A stretch of DNA of 41,639 nucleotides from Pseudomonadota bacterium (lineage in GTDB: Bacteria > Desulfobacterota > Desulfobulbia > Desulfobulbales > SURF-16), in assembly GCA_018822545.1 (NCBI GenBank), contig JAHJKA010000076.1, positions 1-41,639 on the forward strand, read 5' to 3'. A program made the position numbers and the translations under genes. Shown here piece after piece: positions 1-9,900 of this stretch. The notes under the pieces are model-generated. The model was not told the origin of the DNA and searched no databases. It worked only from the letters and a program-made list of their open reading frames with translations. Each line of letters opens with the position of its first letter. The stretch's first letter is position 1.

Positions 1-1
1 A

Positions 2-265
2 ACCCCGGAGTTGTCTAAATCATTGGCTTTGGCTCATGTTGATAGGGGCGAACTCCGCGAGGCCGCAGGCTATCTCACCCTGCTTTTACAAAAAATTCCA
101 GAGCAGAAGGGGCTGCCTTCAGCGCTGATGCGCTTGGCTGAAGCGTATTTGCAGGATGGCCAACGCCCTGAAGCCCTGAAATGTCTTACTATCCTTAGTC
201 AAAGATACGGAGCAACCGCCACAGGACGACAGGCCGCAGATCAGCTCAATCTTCTCAACCAGTGA
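2..265 (+). CDS. C-terminal end of a TPR-type protein (partial)
   Basis: The open frame runs in from before the window and stops with TGA at 263-265, so only about 87 residues are visible. The visible part is helical, with alternating small and large residues typical of tetratricopeptide repeats (for example AxGYLTLLLQKIP and LMRLAEAYLQDGQRPEALKCL). The family is a scaffold for protein-protein contacts; the specific role cannot be told from this fragment. The TTG at 11 is unlikely to be the start because the frame stays open upstream to the window edge. The gene converges with the minus-strand gene whose stop lies only 19 bp away. Confidence 0.6.
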   Translation, partial: TPELSKSLALAHVDRGELREAAGYLTLLLQKIPEQKGLPSALMRLAEAYLQDGQRPEALKCLTILSQRYGATATGRQAADQLNLLNQ

Positions 266-284
266 GTGGAGGATGTGTAAGTTT

Positions 285-1709
285 TCAGGCCATACTGGTC
301 AGATAGCTATTCATGTCAGGAGCCAGCTGATGCTGGGGATATGTTTTCAGGAGACCAGTTAATATTTCCTTAGCCTTTGGGGTGTTGCCGGTGTTTTCGT
401 GGAGAATTTGGACTAATGAAAAGTATGCCTCAGGAAGCTGTGGGTGGCCTTTGTTGGTCTGGATAAATTTGACGTAGCAATCTCTGGCCTTTGGATATTC
501 CCCCCTGTCTCTCAACCAGTTTGCTACCTGGAGTTGGGCTGGCCCTGCTGGCTTTAAGTCGGAGCCATTTCCGTAGAGATCATTATAAAGACTAATGGCC
601 TTGGCTTTCTTGCCAAGGCGAACGACCATGGCCAGATGAGAGGCACCATGCTCTTGTAGTTCAGCTGTCTTCTGGGCCATCTGCAGTAGGTATAGGTATT
701 TTTCAGAAAGTTCAATGTCGTCAGCAAATTGATTTTTGGTCTCCAAGACAATTCTGGCCAAGGCATCTTCATATTTGCCATTTTTGATCAGGACACTGAT
801 CTCGGAGAGAAGTTTTTGCTTTGGATCAGCATGTTGCTTATCAGCCTCTGGGACGGATTTGTCCAGGAAGTATTCGTAGTTAACATCAAAGCCAATCTCT
901 TCGTGGTATTGGAGAAGGACATAACCGAGAAGATGATAAACAATGATGGTGTAGTAAAGATTAAAAAAGAAGTAGAGAAAGGCTTGGATATATTGAGGAA
1001 GGGCCAGCGGCATATAATGAAAGGCTACGGCTGGCGCGCCATAGAGCAGGATGATAAAAAGATACATCAGCAGATAACGCCAGCCGATGCGGTTAACGAT
1101 GGGTATGAAGACCATGGGGTTAAGGGCGGCGAAAATAGAGTTGGTGGCCACTAAAACCATGAGCATGGTGGGGGCATAGAGCAAAATAATTGCCAGGAAG
1201 CTAAAACCGCCTACAGGGCCTGTGGCTCCAAAGATAAAACTCGTGGCCACACCAACAATTGCAAATATGGCATATTGTTTGAACACCTGGAGAACATCTT
1301 GGTTGAAGAGATCTATTGAAAGCTCAGGCGGTTTTACACTGCCTTGAGCTGTGGTGTTGAGGACGGCATAGGCGTATTTGGTACTGATCACGAAAAAAAG
1401 TAATTGGGCAATGAAAGAGTTGCCGAAAAAGGCAGCGAGGTTAGCTGCAATGAGAACAAAGAGGATGGATTGGAATTGGAGAGGATAGGTGAAAAATTTC
1501 GGGAGTCGAGCCCAGAAGGGCTCAATAATGTTGCCGATGCCCATATGCTCAGCTGGAATATTGCATGTGGGGCAGAAATAGGCGACGCTCATTTTTCCGT
1601 ATCTGGGGACTTCTCGGCGAGAGACACAGAGCCCGCAATAGGCGGTGCTGCATTTATGACAATGGAAATGGGCTGCTTTTACTGGATGAAAGCTGCAATT
1701 GATGGCCAT
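285..1709 (-). CDS. B-box-type zinc finger, multi-pass membrane, TPR-like protein
   Basis: This is a 474-residue protein in three parts. Residues about 5-50 hold a Cys/His-rich zinc-binding module resembling a B-box (NCSFHP, HCHKCSTAYCGLC, then CPTC). Residues about 70-260 are strongly hydrophobic, with five or so predicted membrane helices in a Yip1-like arrangement. The C-terminal 180 residues are soluble and helical with TPR character (KYEDALARIVLE, EYPKARDCYVKFIQ, PEAYFSLVQIL). The start is the ATG at 1709, just before the zinc-finger motif. No enzymatic motif is visible. An adaptor or membrane-scaffold role is plausible but is inference. It is divergent from cobQ, with a 160-bp gap containing T-rich DNA. 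Confidence 0.75.
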   Translation of the reverse strand: MAINCSFHPVKAAHFHCHKCSTAYCGLCVSRREVPRYGKMSVAYFCPTCNIPAEHMGIGNIIEPFWARLPKFFTYPLQFQSILFVLIAANLAAFFGNSFIAQLLFFVISTKYAYAVLNTTAQGSVKPPELSIDLFNQDVLQVFKQYAIFAIVGVATSFIFGATGPVGGFSFLAIILLYAPTMLMVLVATNSIFAALNPMVFIPIVNRIGWRYLLMYLFIILLYGAPAVAFHYMPLALPQYIQAFLYFFFNLYYTIIVYHLLGYVLLQYHEEIGFDVNYEYFLDKSVPEADKQHADPKQKLLSEISVLIKNGKYEDALARIVLETKNQFADDIELSEKYLYLLQMAQKTAELQEHGASHLAMVVRLGKKAKAISLYNDLYGNGSDLKPAGPAQLQVANWLRDRGEYPKARDCYVKFIQTNKGHPQLPEAYFSLVQILHENTGNTPKAKEILTGLLKTYPQHQLAPDMNSYLTSMA

Positions 1710-1869
1710 AGTCTTCCTCAGATGGGCTGTTCGACTGGTAAAAGAAGCCGTTGTGAAAAGCAGAGTGGTCTGCTATTTTGGGGCTCAAAATAAATGCATT
1801 GTTCAAACCTAGCCCTTTTTTGCCCTTTTTTCAATACGTCCTGTTGTTAACTTTCTGTTTAATTTATAA

Positions 1870-3375
1870 ATGATCCTAAAGTGTTCCCCTACCTCTGTTG
1901 CCACCCCGGCCCTGATGATTCAGGGCACCTGCTCCAATGCCGGTAAGTCTATTCTGACCGCCGCCTTTTGCCGTATTCTCTTGCAGGATGGTCTGTCCGT
2001 GGCGCCTTTTAAGGCCCAGAATATGTCGCTCAACTCGTACGTTACTCGTCATGGGGAGGAGATGGGGCGGGCCCAGGTGGTGCAGGCCCAGGCGGCGAAG
2101 CTTGATCCGGATGTGCGGATGAATCCGGTGCTGCTTAAGCCTTCTTCCGATACGGGCAGCCAGGTTATCGTTATGGGCAGGCCGGTGGCCAATATGAGTG
2201 TCGGCGATTATCTGCGCTATAAGCCTGAGGTTTTTCTGAAAGTGCAGGCGGCCTATGATTCTTTAGCTGCCGAGCATCAGGTGATCATTCTTGAGGGGGC
2301 GGGGAGTCCGGCCGAGGTGAATCTCAAACATCACGACATCGTTAACATGCCCATGGCCAGGTATGCCAAGGCCAAGGTGCTGCTGGTCGGTGATATCGAC
2401 CGGGGCGGGGTGTTCGCCTCCTTTGTCGGCACCATGGAGATTTTAGATCAGTGGGAGCGCGACCTGCTGGCAGGCTTTTTGGTCAACCGTTTTCGCGGGC
2501 AAAAGTCGCTTCTTGATGATGCTTTGACGTATATGGAGGAGAAGACGGGCAAACCGGTGCTTGGCGTGGTGGATTATCTCCCCAACCTCGGTCTGCCGGA
2601 AGAGGATTCGGTAAGTTTCAAAAATGGCCTTTTTGAGCAGCAGTCGCAAGGCCGGGCGGATATAGATCTTGCCCTGATCGATCTGCCCCATATTTCCAAC
2701 TTTACGGATTTTGAACCCTTTCTGGCCGAACCCGATGTCCGGATCAGGCTGGTCAAGACCCCTCAAGATCTGGGGCGACCCCATGCCATTTTACTGCCCG
2801 GCAGCAAAAATGTGGTGGCTGATCTGCACTCTCTTGAGGCCAGTGGTTTGGCTTCCAGGATCAAGCACTTGGCGGCTGAGGGCATTGAGGTGGTGGGCAT
2901 CTGCGGAGGCTTTCAGATTCTTGGTCGCCATATCGCTGACCCTCACCATGTCGAATCGTTAGGTGAGAGCCTGGCCGGCCTTGGGCTCCTTGATATTGAC
3001 ACGGTTTTGGAGAAGGAAAAGACCCTGACCTTAAAGAGCGGTGTTCATTTGCCCTCTGGATGTCAGGTACGCGGTTATGAAATTCATCACGGCATCAGTG
3101 CCAGTGAAGGTCCACCCCTGTTGAGCTTATCCGGTGACGAGGATGGCGGCGTGCTCTCCGCTGACGGTCTGGTCTGGGGCTCCTATCTGCATGGCATCTT
3201 TGACAGTGATTCCTTCCGGCGTTGGTTCATCGACCGCGTGCGCAGCCGCAATGGCCTGGCGCCTTTAGGCCGGATTCAGGCCTGCTATGATCTGGAACCG
3301 GCCTTTGACCGCTTGGCCGCTGCTGTTCGTGAGCAGATGGACATGGCCCGGGTGTACGCCCTTCTCGGCCTTTAA
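1870..3375 (+). CDS. cobQ: Cobyric acid synthase (CobQ/CbiP)
   Basis: A 501-residue cytoplasmic amidotransferase. The family uses ATP and glutamine to amidate four carboxylates (b, d, e, g) of adenosylcobyrinic acid a,c-diamide, giving adenosylcobyric acid in cobalamin synthesis. The N-terminal P-loop-like motif GTCSNAGKS is at residues 19-27. The C-terminal class-I glutamine amidotransferase domain has the nucleophile Cys345 in VVGICGGFQ and His441 in GSYLHGIFD. Length matches the family. The ATG at 1870 lacks a clear Shine-Dalgarno sequence; a start at the ATG at 1915 (MIQGT) would also fit the family's short N-terminus. cbiB starts 2 bp after the stop, so the two are surely co-transcribed. 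Confidence 0.95.
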   Translation: MILKCSPTSVATPALMIQGTCSNAGKSILTAAFCRILLQDGLSVAPFKAQNMSLNSYVTRHGEEMGRAQVVQAQAAKLDPDVRMNPVLLKPSSDTGSQVIVMGRPVANMSVGDYLRYKPEVFLKVQAAYDSLAAEHQVIILEGAGSPAEVNLKHHDIVNMPMARYAKAKVLLVGDIDRGGVFASFVGTMEILDQWERDLLAGFLVNRFRGQKSLLDDALTYMEEKTGKPVLGVVDYLPNLGLPEEDSVSFKNGLFEQQSQGRADIDLALIDLPHISNFTDFEPFLAEPDVRIRLVKTPQDLGRPHAILLPGSKNVVADLHSLEASGLASRIKHLAAEGIEVVGICGGFQILGRHIADPHHVESLGESLAGLGLLDIDTVLEKEKTLTLKSGVHLPSGCQVRGYEIHHGISASEGPPLLSLSGDEDGGVLSADGLVWGSYLHGIFDSDSFRRWFIDRVRSRNGLAPLGRIQACYDLEPAFDRLAAAVREQMDMARVYALLGL

Positions 3376-3377
3376 TT

Positions 3378-4322
3378 ATGCTCTCCCCTGTCTGGCACAT
3401 AGCCCTGGCCCTTGTCCTTGATCAGCTTCTCGGCGATCCACGCTGGCTCCCCCATCCGGTAAGGCTTATTGGCAAACTGCAGGTTGTTCTTGAAAAGAGG
3501 ACCAGGCAGCTCATCCCCCCCGCCCGGATAGCCGGACTCCTAACAGTGCTCCTTACCCTTGCTCTGACCGGAGGTTTGACCTGGGGGCTGCTCCATGGCG
3601 CCCAGTTGCTCCATCCCCTCATCTCTGATGTGGTGGCGGTCATTCTCCTCTATACAAGCTTTGCGGCCCGGGACCTGGCGCGCCACGCCACTGCTGTCTC
3701 TCAGGCATTGCAGCACAACGATATTGCCCTGGCGCGCCAGAGGGTGGCGATGATTGTTGGTCGTGATACGGCAGGCCTTGATGAGGCCGGGGTGACCCGG
3801 GCCGGGGTGGAGAGTGTGGCGGAAAGCCTGGTGGATGGGGTGACCGCGCCGATTTTTTACGCACTTATTGCAGGACCCATGGGCGCCATGCTCTATAAGG
3901 CGATAAATACCGGTGACTCCATGTTCGGCTATAAGAATGAACGGTATCAAGAGTTTGGCTGGGCGGCAGCCCGGCTGGATGATGTGGCAAATTTTGTGCC
4001 GGCTCGCCTCACCGCCCTGCTCATTCCTTTTGCCGCCCTTTGTCTTGGCTTAAAGGCCAGGGGCAGTCTGCGTATCCTGCGCCGTGACTGCCGGGCCCAT
4101 GCCAGCCCAAATTCAGGCTTTCCGGAGGCGGCGGTGGCCGGCGCCTTGGATGTTCAGCTCGGCGGCAGTAGCTCCTATTTCGGCAAAATCATCAGCAAGC
4201 CTACCATCGGCGATGCCAACCAGAAAATCCAGGGGTCTCATCTGGGCAGCGCCGTCAACCTCATGCTCCTCACCTCAGCCCTCTTTTTTGGTCTCGGCGC
4301 CCTGATAACCGCTCTTCTTTAG
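3378..4322 (+). CDS. cbiB: Adenosylcobinamide-phosphate synthase (CbiB/CobD)
   Basis: A 314-residue inner-membrane protein that attaches aminopropanol (or its phosphate) to cobyric acid, the step directly after CobQ. Visible family features are the N-terminal DQLLGDPRWLPHPVRLIG segment, the central GRDTAGLDEAGVTRAGVESVAESLVDGV region, the following APIFYALIAGPMGAMLYKAINTGDSM-type stretch, and the C-terminal SGFPEAAVAGALDVQLGG motif. Several hydrophobic helices lie in between. It follows cobQ with a 2-bp gap. No cobalamin riboswitch was recognised upstream of the pair. It converges on the zinc-ribbon gene at 4369. Confidence 0.95.
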   Translation: MLSPVWHIALALVLDQLLGDPRWLPHPVRLIGKLQVVLEKRTRQLIPPARIAGLLTVLLTLALTGGLTWGLLHGAQLLHPLISDVVAVILLYTSFAARDLARHATAVSQALQHNDIALARQRVAMIVGRDTAGLDEAGVTRAGVESVAESLVDGVTAPIFYALIAGPMGAMLYKAINTGDSMFGYKNERYQEFGWAAARLDDVANFVPARLTALLIPFAALCLGLKARGSLRILRRDCRAHASPNSGFPEAAVAGALDVQLGGSSSYFGKIISKPTIGDANQKIQGSHLGSAVNLMLLTSALFFGLGALITALL

Positions 4323-4368
4323 GGCCTCGTACCTTCTTCTTATTCCTGGCCTTCTTATTTCTGCCTTG

Positions 4369-5058
4369 CTATTTCTTCCCTTCAGTCCTCAGGGCCGCCA
4401 GGAAAGGGCCGAAGAGCTCGTCATACTCGCGGAATGATTTTTTCAGAATAATGGGCAGATCGGGAAGTTCGTTGTCATTTACCACAAGATTGGCGCTTGC
4501 GTGCAGGGCTTCAAGATTGTAGAGGGTGTGAAACTCCGGGCCGATCAGCACGTAATAGATAGCGCGCCGTTTCTGCATGGGCATTTCACACATATGCTGG
4601 TGAAAGGAGGAGTCGGGCAGCATGCCTTCGTAACGGCTGTGGAGCACCACGGCCGCATATTCGGTGAAACGCATGCGTTCAATGCCGTCACTGGCGGAAT
4701 TGGGAAAGATGGGCTTGTAGCCCAACCCCTCATAGATAGTGGCAATGGTGTTGCGGGCCGGATGATCATTGGGCATGAGAACCATTACCAGGGAAAAATC
4801 ATCCAGGACTTCCTTGTCGGCAATGGTACCGGTTTTGAGCCAGTTGAGGCTGGGGGGTTGGGGCATATTGCCCTTGATCTTAGTGCCTGCTGCGGCAGCG
4901 CTTTGCTGAGGGCTGGCCGTAACCTCCACGGACATCTGACAGGTGGGACAGCTGAACTTAAGGCTCTTGCCCATGGGCAGAGCGGCATAGGCCTGTTCGA
5001 TCTTTTTCTGATGACCGGCGCTGAAAGGATGCTGACAATGGGGGCATTGTGAAATCAT
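4369..5058 (-). CDS. Zinc-ribbon protein with a degenerate receiver-like domain
   Basis: A 229-residue protein. A zinc ribbon occupies residues about 1-45 with CPHC (5-8) and CPTC (37-40). After a Q/A/P-rich linker, the C-terminal half reads like a Rossmann or receiver fold: SLVMVLMPNDHPARNTIATIYEGLGYKPIFPNSASDGIERM, then YAAVVLHS and YYVLIGPEF. The usual phosphorylated Asp is replaced (AAVVLHSR), so phosphotransfer is unlikely. It starts 45 bp after the PilT-type ATPase gene on the same strand, which suggests a shared operon and perhaps a regulatory or adaptor role in pilus retraction. That link is inference from position alone. Confidence 0.7.
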   Translation of the reverse strand: MISQCPHCQHPFSAGHQKKIEQAYAALPMGKSLKFSCPTCQMSVEVTASPQQSAAAAGTKIKGNMPQPPSLNWLKTGTIADKEVLDDFSLVMVLMPNDHPARNTIATIYEGLGYKPIFPNSASDGIERMRFTEYAAVVLHSRYEGMLPDSSFHQHMCEMPMQKRRAIYYVLIGPEFHTLYNLEALHASANLVVNDNELPDLPIILKKSFREYDELFGPFLAALRTEGKK

Positions 5059-5103
5059 GTTCTACCTTTTTATCTGAAAAATAGGGGCTTAGCGGGAGAA
5101 ACT

Positions 5104-6279
5104 TTATTTGCGGCGCTGTTTGGCGCTCGTTTCTTCTTCCATGGCGAGACCGGTGATGGAGGTGGTTGTTTCCCCCTTAGAGGCCTTGAGCTGATCAAGG
5201 CCGCGGCCCATAACATTGCGCTGGCTGCAGTACTGCAGGGCTACTTCTTCTGTTACCAGGCCCTTTTCGAAAAGGGTCAGGATGTACTGGTCAAAGGTGG
5301 TCATGCCATGGGCTGTACCAGCGCTGATAATTTCGTAAAAAGTTCGGTCATCCTCTTCACCGTGGAGAATGAGATCACGAACCCGCAGGTTCATCTTCAT
5401 AATCTCAAAGGCGGCAACCCGACCGCCATCAATTTTAGGCAGGAGTCGCTGGCCAACAATCCAGCGCAGGGTATCGGCCATACGGTTTCTTATTTGTGGC
5501 TGTTCTTCATGTTCAAACATACCGAGGCAACGGTTGATGGTGGAACCGGCATCAATGGTATGGAGGGTGGAGAGGACAAGATGTCCGGTTTCTGCCGCGG
5601 TAAGGCCGATCTCCATGGTTTCACGATCACGCATCTCGCCGACCAGAATAACCTTGGGTGCCTGACGAAGGGCGGCCCGCAAGCCGTTTGAAAAGGTGTC
5701 AAAGTCATTGCCCAGTTCCCGTTGATTGAAGGTAGCCTTGTGGTGGGGGTGGACAAATTCGATGGGGTCTTCCAGGGTGATGGTATGGATGGCCCGTTCC
5801 ATGTTGATTTTGTTAAGTATGGCGGCCAGGGTGGTTGATTTACCGGAACCAGTGGCGCCGGTAACCAGAATAAAACCGTTTAAAATATCGGTCATCTGGT
5901 TCATTGCCGCCGGCAGCCCCATCGATTCAATGGTGGGGATTTCGGTGGGCAGCTTACGAAGGACAGCTGAATAATGGCCACGTTGGGAAAAAATATTGAC
6001 CCTGAAGCGCGCCTTGTCACCAAGGCGATAGGAAAGGTCGCAGGAACCGTTTTTAACCAGGTCGGAAAGCAGACGCTTGTTGCCGGCAATGAGGTTGAGG
6101 GCCAGGACCTCGGTTTGAAAAGGGGTAAGTGACGTTATATTGGGTTCCATCATAACCGGGACGAGCTGGCCGGATGATTCCACCTGCAGGGGCTTTTCCA
6201 CCGTGAAATTCAAGTCAGACACCCCGGCATGGGAATCAAGCATGGTGTCAATCCAATAATCGATTTCAGTTTGTTTCAT
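5104..6279 (-). CDS. pilT: PilT-type type IV pilus retraction ATPase
   Basis: A 391-residue secretion-superfamily hexameric ATPase; the family depolymerises type IV pili at the inner-membrane base, powering twitching. Walker A GATGSGKST is at 141-149, the Asp box follows in the TLEDPIEFVH segment, the Walker B region VILVGEMRD is at 210-217, and the His box TAAETGHLVLSTLHT is at about 226-240. The N-terminal PAS-like segment is typical of PilT/PilU. The C-terminal 35 residues after the core are polar and unlike classic PilT, so a PilT paralog (such as PilU) is equally possible. It lies between mltA and the zinc-ribbon gene in one direction. Confidence 0.88.
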   Translation of the reverse strand: MKQTEIDYWIDTMLDSHAGVSDLNFTVEKPLQVESSGQLVPVMMEPNITSLTPFQTEVLALNLIAGNKRLLSDLVKNGSCDLSYRLGDKARFRVNIFSQRGHYSAVLRKLPTEIPTIESMGLPAAMNQMTDILNGFILVTGATGSGKSTTLAAILNKINMERAIHTITLEDPIEFVHPHHKATFNQRELGNDFDTFSNGLRAALRQAPKVILVGEMRDRETMEIGLTAAETGHLVLSTLHTIDAGSTINRCLGMFEHEEQPQIRNRMADTLRWIVGQRLLPKIDGGRVAAFEIMKMNLRVRDLILHGEEDDRTFYEIISAGTAHGMTTFDQYILTLFEKGLVTEEVALQYCSQRNVMGRGLDQLKASKGETTTSITGLAMEEETSAKQRRK

Positions 6280-6368
6280 GGACCTGTTGTCTCCAATTAC
6301 TGTGTCGAAGTAGCCTAATTGCTTAAAATTGAGGTGAAGGTATCACTCCAGACGATTTTACTGTGAAG

Positions 6369-7460
6369 TCACCGTAAAGACAAGTTGGGGATTAAAATAG
6401 CGAAGCTTCCTTTTTCTTTCATGAGTCCGGCGGCTTGGCCGGCCTGCTCGCCGCTGCCCATGTAAAGATCAAGGCGATGGGGGCCTTTGATGGCAGCGCC
6501 ACTGTCCTGGTTGGTAACAAGCCGACTAAATGGCTGCCAGGAAACGTTGGCGGATTTATTGAAATGGGGTCTGATGCCGGTCAGCATCCCCAAAATAGCG
6601 GGAGGGTAATGGGTTGCATCCAGGGCCACAGATCTTTCCGGCGTCAAGGGGTAGCCCAGGCTGCCAGAGGGCAGTGTTGTGCCAGAACCAGAATCACTAA
6701 GGCGGAAAAAAATATACCGTTCATTTAAATTAAGAATCCGTTGCCGTTGATCCGGATGGCGGACCAGATAGTCACTGATAGTAGCAAGGCTTACCTCTTC
6801 ACGTTGGAGTTTCCCTTCCTGGATAAGGATTTTGCCGATACTTGTGTACGGCCGGCCGTTGTCGCCGGCATAGGAAATCAAGCGCCTGCTGCCGTCGGTA
6901 AGTTTAAGGATTCCTGAACCTTGGACATGGAGGAAAAAGAGATCAACAGGGCTTGCGAGGTAGGCTATGGCATGGCCCTTTAACAGCTTGCCGCTGTCGA
7001 TTTCAGCTCGACTTAATGTCCGAAGTTCAGCTTGGCCCGGAAGGGTGTAGAGGGGGAAGCTATAGGTGCTGGTGGGGCTGAGGCTGCCGGAGAGAATAGG
7101 GGTGTAATAGCCGGTGACAAGCAGGGATGATGGGGGACAGAGGGTAAAGTTGTTGGACAAAAAAAGACCGATGTCCTGTGGTTGCTTGTCTAGGCGACTG
7201 ATTATCTGGCTATAGGCGCGACTCAGCTGCCGACCTGAAAGACGCTGGCCGCAAACTTCGAAATTGCGCTCAGGGGCGTTGTCATAATAGCGGCAGCTCG
7301 TTTTGAGGGCACTATCGAGCCCTTGGTAAGTCAAGTCATCAGTAAAGAGAACGGCGGATGCCTGGGGCGAAAGGGGAGTGCGCTCGTTTTCAGCAACGGC
7401 ATGTGCGGCCAGGCATTGACTAAAAAGCAGGGTGAGAAGGAAAGAGATAAAGGCAGGCAT
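6369..7460 (-). CDS. mltA: MltA-type membrane-bound/periplasmic lytic transglycosylase
   Basis: The protein is 363 residues from the ATG at 7460; a TTG two codons upstream is possible but less likely. It begins with a hydrophobic export signal ending near AHAVA|E. MltA features are visible: LLVTGYYTPILSGS, then FFLHVQGSGILKLTDG with YAGDNGRPYTSIGKILI, then NERYIFFRL and GSLGYPLTPERSVALDATHYP. At the C-terminus is a 3D domain with conserved Asp residues (NQDSGAAIKGPHRLDLYMGSG). The family cleaves glycan strands of peptidoglycan, making 1,6-anhydromuropeptides. It has no classical lipobox (LFSQC). It is followed by the pilT-type gene 89 bp downstream. Confidence 0.9.
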   Translation of the reverse strand: MPAFISFLLTLLFSQCLAAHAVAENERTPLSPQASAVLFTDDLTYQGLDSALKTSCRYYDNAPERNFEVCGQRLSGRQLSRAYSQIISRLDKQPQDIGLFLSNNFTLCPPSSLLVTGYYTPILSGSLSPTSTYSFPLYTLPGQAELRTLSRAEIDSGKLLKGHAIAYLASPVDLFFLHVQGSGILKLTDGSRRLISYAGDNGRPYTSIGKILIQEGKLQREEVSLATISDYLVRHPDQRQRILNLNERYIFFRLSDSGSGTTLPSGSLGYPLTPERSVALDATHYPPAILGMLTGIRPHFNKSANVSWQPFSRLVTNQDSGAAIKGPHRLDLYMGSGEQAGQAAGLMKEKGSFAILIPNLSLR

Positions 7461-7813
7461 GGGCAAGGGGTTTAGGCTTTTGGAATTTTTTTTTGACTAT
7501 ACCATGCTCGTGCTGGTGGGGTGAAAAAAGTTGACAGCTTGCTAGCAAAGAACGCACAATTAAAAAATTGACTTTTCTGTCAGGTGCTCCGGGAATTTTA
7601 TCTTGACCTTAAGGGATGGTGCTGGTAATGAGTTGCAGGTATAACTACTTAGGTAGTTGTACTTGCGTACGATTACATGCTCCGCGACAATAGAAAATGC
7701 TCAAAAAAAGCGGAGTCGAAGCATTTTTATACCGCAAGGGCATAAGTTTCGTTTGAGCAGAGCAGCTTGCTCAGCTCAGCTTTATCCGTAAACGAGAACC
7801 GAAGGGAGGCATA
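7461..7813. promoter_or_regulatory. Divergent intergenic region and structured acs leader
   Basis: This 353-bp gap separates mltA (minus) from acs (plus). A possible sigma-70 element is TTGACA at 7531-7536 with CACAAT at 7555-7560 (18-bp spacing). Two hairpins follow: AACTAC/GTAGTT at 7643-7658 and AAAATGCT/AGCATTTT at 7694-7727. A GAGCA/TGCTC-containing repeat lies near 7755. The acs Shine-Dalgarno GGGAGG lies just before the ATG. The hairpins suggest a folded 5' leader, but I recognise no riboswitch class. Confidence 0.35.
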
Positions 7814-9796
7814 ATGAGCGACGAGAAGAATATTGAAAGCATGATGACCGAAAACCGTGTTTTTCAACCACCGGCAGCGGGTCAGGCCACAGCCCATATC
7901 AAAAATATGGATGAGTACAAGGCCATCTATAAACGTTCCATCGAGGATCCTGAGGGGTTCTGGGCGGAACGTGCTGAAGAGCTGATTACCTGGGACAAGA
8001 AATGGGACAAGGTCCTTGATGCTGATATGCACACCCCCGTCATTAAGTGGTTTGACGGCGCTAAGCTCAATGTTTCAACCAACTGTCTTGATCGCCACCT
8101 CACAAACGGCCGCCGTAACAAGGCTGCCTTGATCTGGCAAGGTGAACCTGAGGAAGATGTCAAGGTCTATACCTACCAGATGCTCCATCGCGAGGTCTGC
8201 CGTTTTGCCAATGTCCTCAAAAGTCATGGCGTCAAACGGGGTGATCGTGTGTCCGTCTATCTGCCCATGATTCCGGAGCTTGCTATCTCTCTGCTTGCCT
8301 GTACCCGGATCGGTGCTATCCATTCCGTGGTTTTTGCCGGTTTTTCTGCCCAGAGTCTGCGCAGCCGTGTCCAGGACTGCGAAGCCAAGGTGCTGGTTAC
8401 TGCTGACGCGGTTATCAGGGCCGGAAAGACGATTCCTTTAAAGCCCAATGCCGATGAGGCCATGGAAGAATGTCCTTCCGTGGAGAAGGTTATTGTGGTG
8501 AAGCGGGCCGGTAACGAAGTTGCCATGAAGGCCGGCCGTGATATCTGGTATGAAGACGAGATGGCTGCAGATGGCCTCACTGATAACTGCCCAGCCGAGT
8601 CCATGGATGCCGAGGATGACCTTTTCATCCTCTATACCTCCGGTTCCACCGGCAAGCCCAAGGGCGTGGTGCACACCACCGGCGGCTACCTGACCTACGC
8701 CGCCCATACCTGCCAGTGGGTCTTTGATATGAAGGATGATGATGTTTATTGGTGTACCGCCGATATCGGCTGGATTACCGGTCATTCCTATATTCTCTAT
8801 GGTCCCCTGGCCCTGGGTGCCACCTCGGTGATGTTTGAGGGTGTTCCTTCCTATCCGGCCTCGGATCGTTTTTGGAAGATCTGCGAGAAGTTCAAGGTTA
8901 ATATTTTCTACACCGCGCCCACCGTTATCCGCGCCCTGATGCGTGATGGTGAAGGGCCCACCCAGAAGTATGACCTCTCCTCCCTGCGTCTGCTCGGTTC
9001 CGTTGGTGAGCCCATCAATCCTGAGGCCTGGATGTGGTATCACACCCATATCGGCGGTGGCAGATTGCCCATCGTTGATACCTGGTGGCAGACCGAGACC
9101 GGCGGTATCATGATTTCGCCGCTGCCTTTTGCCACGCCGCTCAAACCTGGCTCCGCCACCCTGCCGCTGCCTGGCATTGATGTGGCTGTTCTTGACGAAA
9201 ATGGCAAGGAGGCGGGGGTGAACGAGGGTGGACGTCTTGTGGTTCGCAAGCCATGGCCCGGGATTCTCCGCGGTATCTTTGGCGATCCTGCCCGCTACAA
9301 GAAGACCTACTTTTCCAAGTTTGAAGGTATGTACGATCCTGAAGACGGCGTCCGCCGCGATCAGGATGGCTATTTCTGGATCATGGGTCGCCTGGATGAC
9401 GTTATCAACGTCTCCGGCCATCGTCTTGGCACCGCTGAAATTGAGTCTGCCCTGGTGGCGCACGAGTCAGTGGCTGAGGCTGCGGTTGTTGGTGCGCCGC
9501 ATCCGATTAAAGGACAAACCATTTATTCCTACGTGTCACTCAAGGCCGGTATTGTTGGTACTGATGCGCTTGCCAAGGAACTGCGGACGCATGTCCGTAA
9601 AGAGATTGGTCCCATTGCCACCCCAGAGTTCATCCAGTTCTCCGACGGCCTGCCGAAGACCCGTTCCGGCAAGATCATGCGCCGTATCTTGCGCAAAATC
9701 GCGGCCGGCCAAGATGATTTTGGCGATACCTCAACCCTTGCTGATCCATCTGTTGTTGATGTTTTGGTTCGGGGGAATGAGGCCATGAAGAAGTAA
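7814..9796 (+). CDS. acs: Acetyl-CoA synthetase (AMP-forming)
   Basis: A 660-residue cytoplasmic enzyme that activates acetate with ATP and CoA to acetyl-CoA through acetyl-AMP. The adenylate-forming P-loop [11 protein letters not shown] is at 274-284. WWQTETGG, the hinge region [19 protein letters not shown], and [11 protein letters not shown] near the C-terminus are all present. Lys620 in SGK is the family's catalytic lysine and the usual target of reversible acetylation, so post-translational control is likely (established for the family, not shown here). Length is typical (about 650). It has a strong ribosome binding site and stands alone, ended by a clear terminator at 9815-9860. Confidence 0.97.
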   Translation: MSDEKNIESMMTENRVFQPPAAGQATAHIKNMDEYKAIYKRSIEDPEGFWAERAEELITWDKKWDKVLDADMHTPVIKWFDGAKLNVSTNCLDRHLTNGRRNKAALIWQGEPEEDVKVYTYQMLHREVCRFANVLKSHGVKRGDRVSVYLPMIPELAISLLACTRIGAIHSVVFAGFSAQSLRSRVQDCEAKVLVTADAVIRAGKTIPLKPNADEAMEECPSVEKVIVVKRAGNEVAMKAGRDIWYEDEMAADGLTDNCPAESMDAEDDLFILYTSGSTGKPKGVVHTTGGYLTYAAHTCQWVFDMKDDDVYWCTADIGWITGHSYILYGPLALGATSVMFEGVPSYPASDRFWKICEKFKVNIFYTAPTVIRALMRDGEGPTQKYDLSSLRLLGSVGEPINPEAWMWYHTHIGGGRLPIVDTWWQTETGGIMISPLPFATPLKPGSATLPLPGIDVAVLDENGKEAGVNEGGRLVVRKPWPGILRGIFGDPARYKKTYFSKFEGMYDPEDGVRRDQDGYFWIMGRLDDVINVSGHRLGTAEIESALVAHESVAEAAVVGAPHPIKGQTIYSYVSLKAGIVGTDALAKELRTHVRKEIGPIATPEFIQFSDGLPKTRSGKIMRRILRKIAAGQDDFGDTSTLADPSVVDVLVRGNEAMKK

Positions 9797-9814
9797 TCCT
9801 CCTCTCTTCAAAGG

Positions 9815-9860
9815 AGAAAAGGCGTTCCGGCTTGTATTTTAGGCTGGGGCGCCTTTTTTT
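9815..9860 (+). terminator. Rho-independent terminator of acs
   Basis: An AAAAGGCG arm at 9817-9824 pairs with the CGCCTTTT arm at about 9850-9857, with additional pairing inside, followed directly by a run of T. It lies 20 bp after the acs stop. Confidence 0.75.
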
Positions 9861-9900
9861 GTGGGCTCTCCCTGATTGACAGCAAAAAAGAGGGGGGGTA

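Noticed and set aside
8438..9463. 341-codon open frame on the minus strand inside acs
   Set aside because: It lies wholly opposite a certain gene, has no family features and reads as a frame shadow of GC-rich codons.
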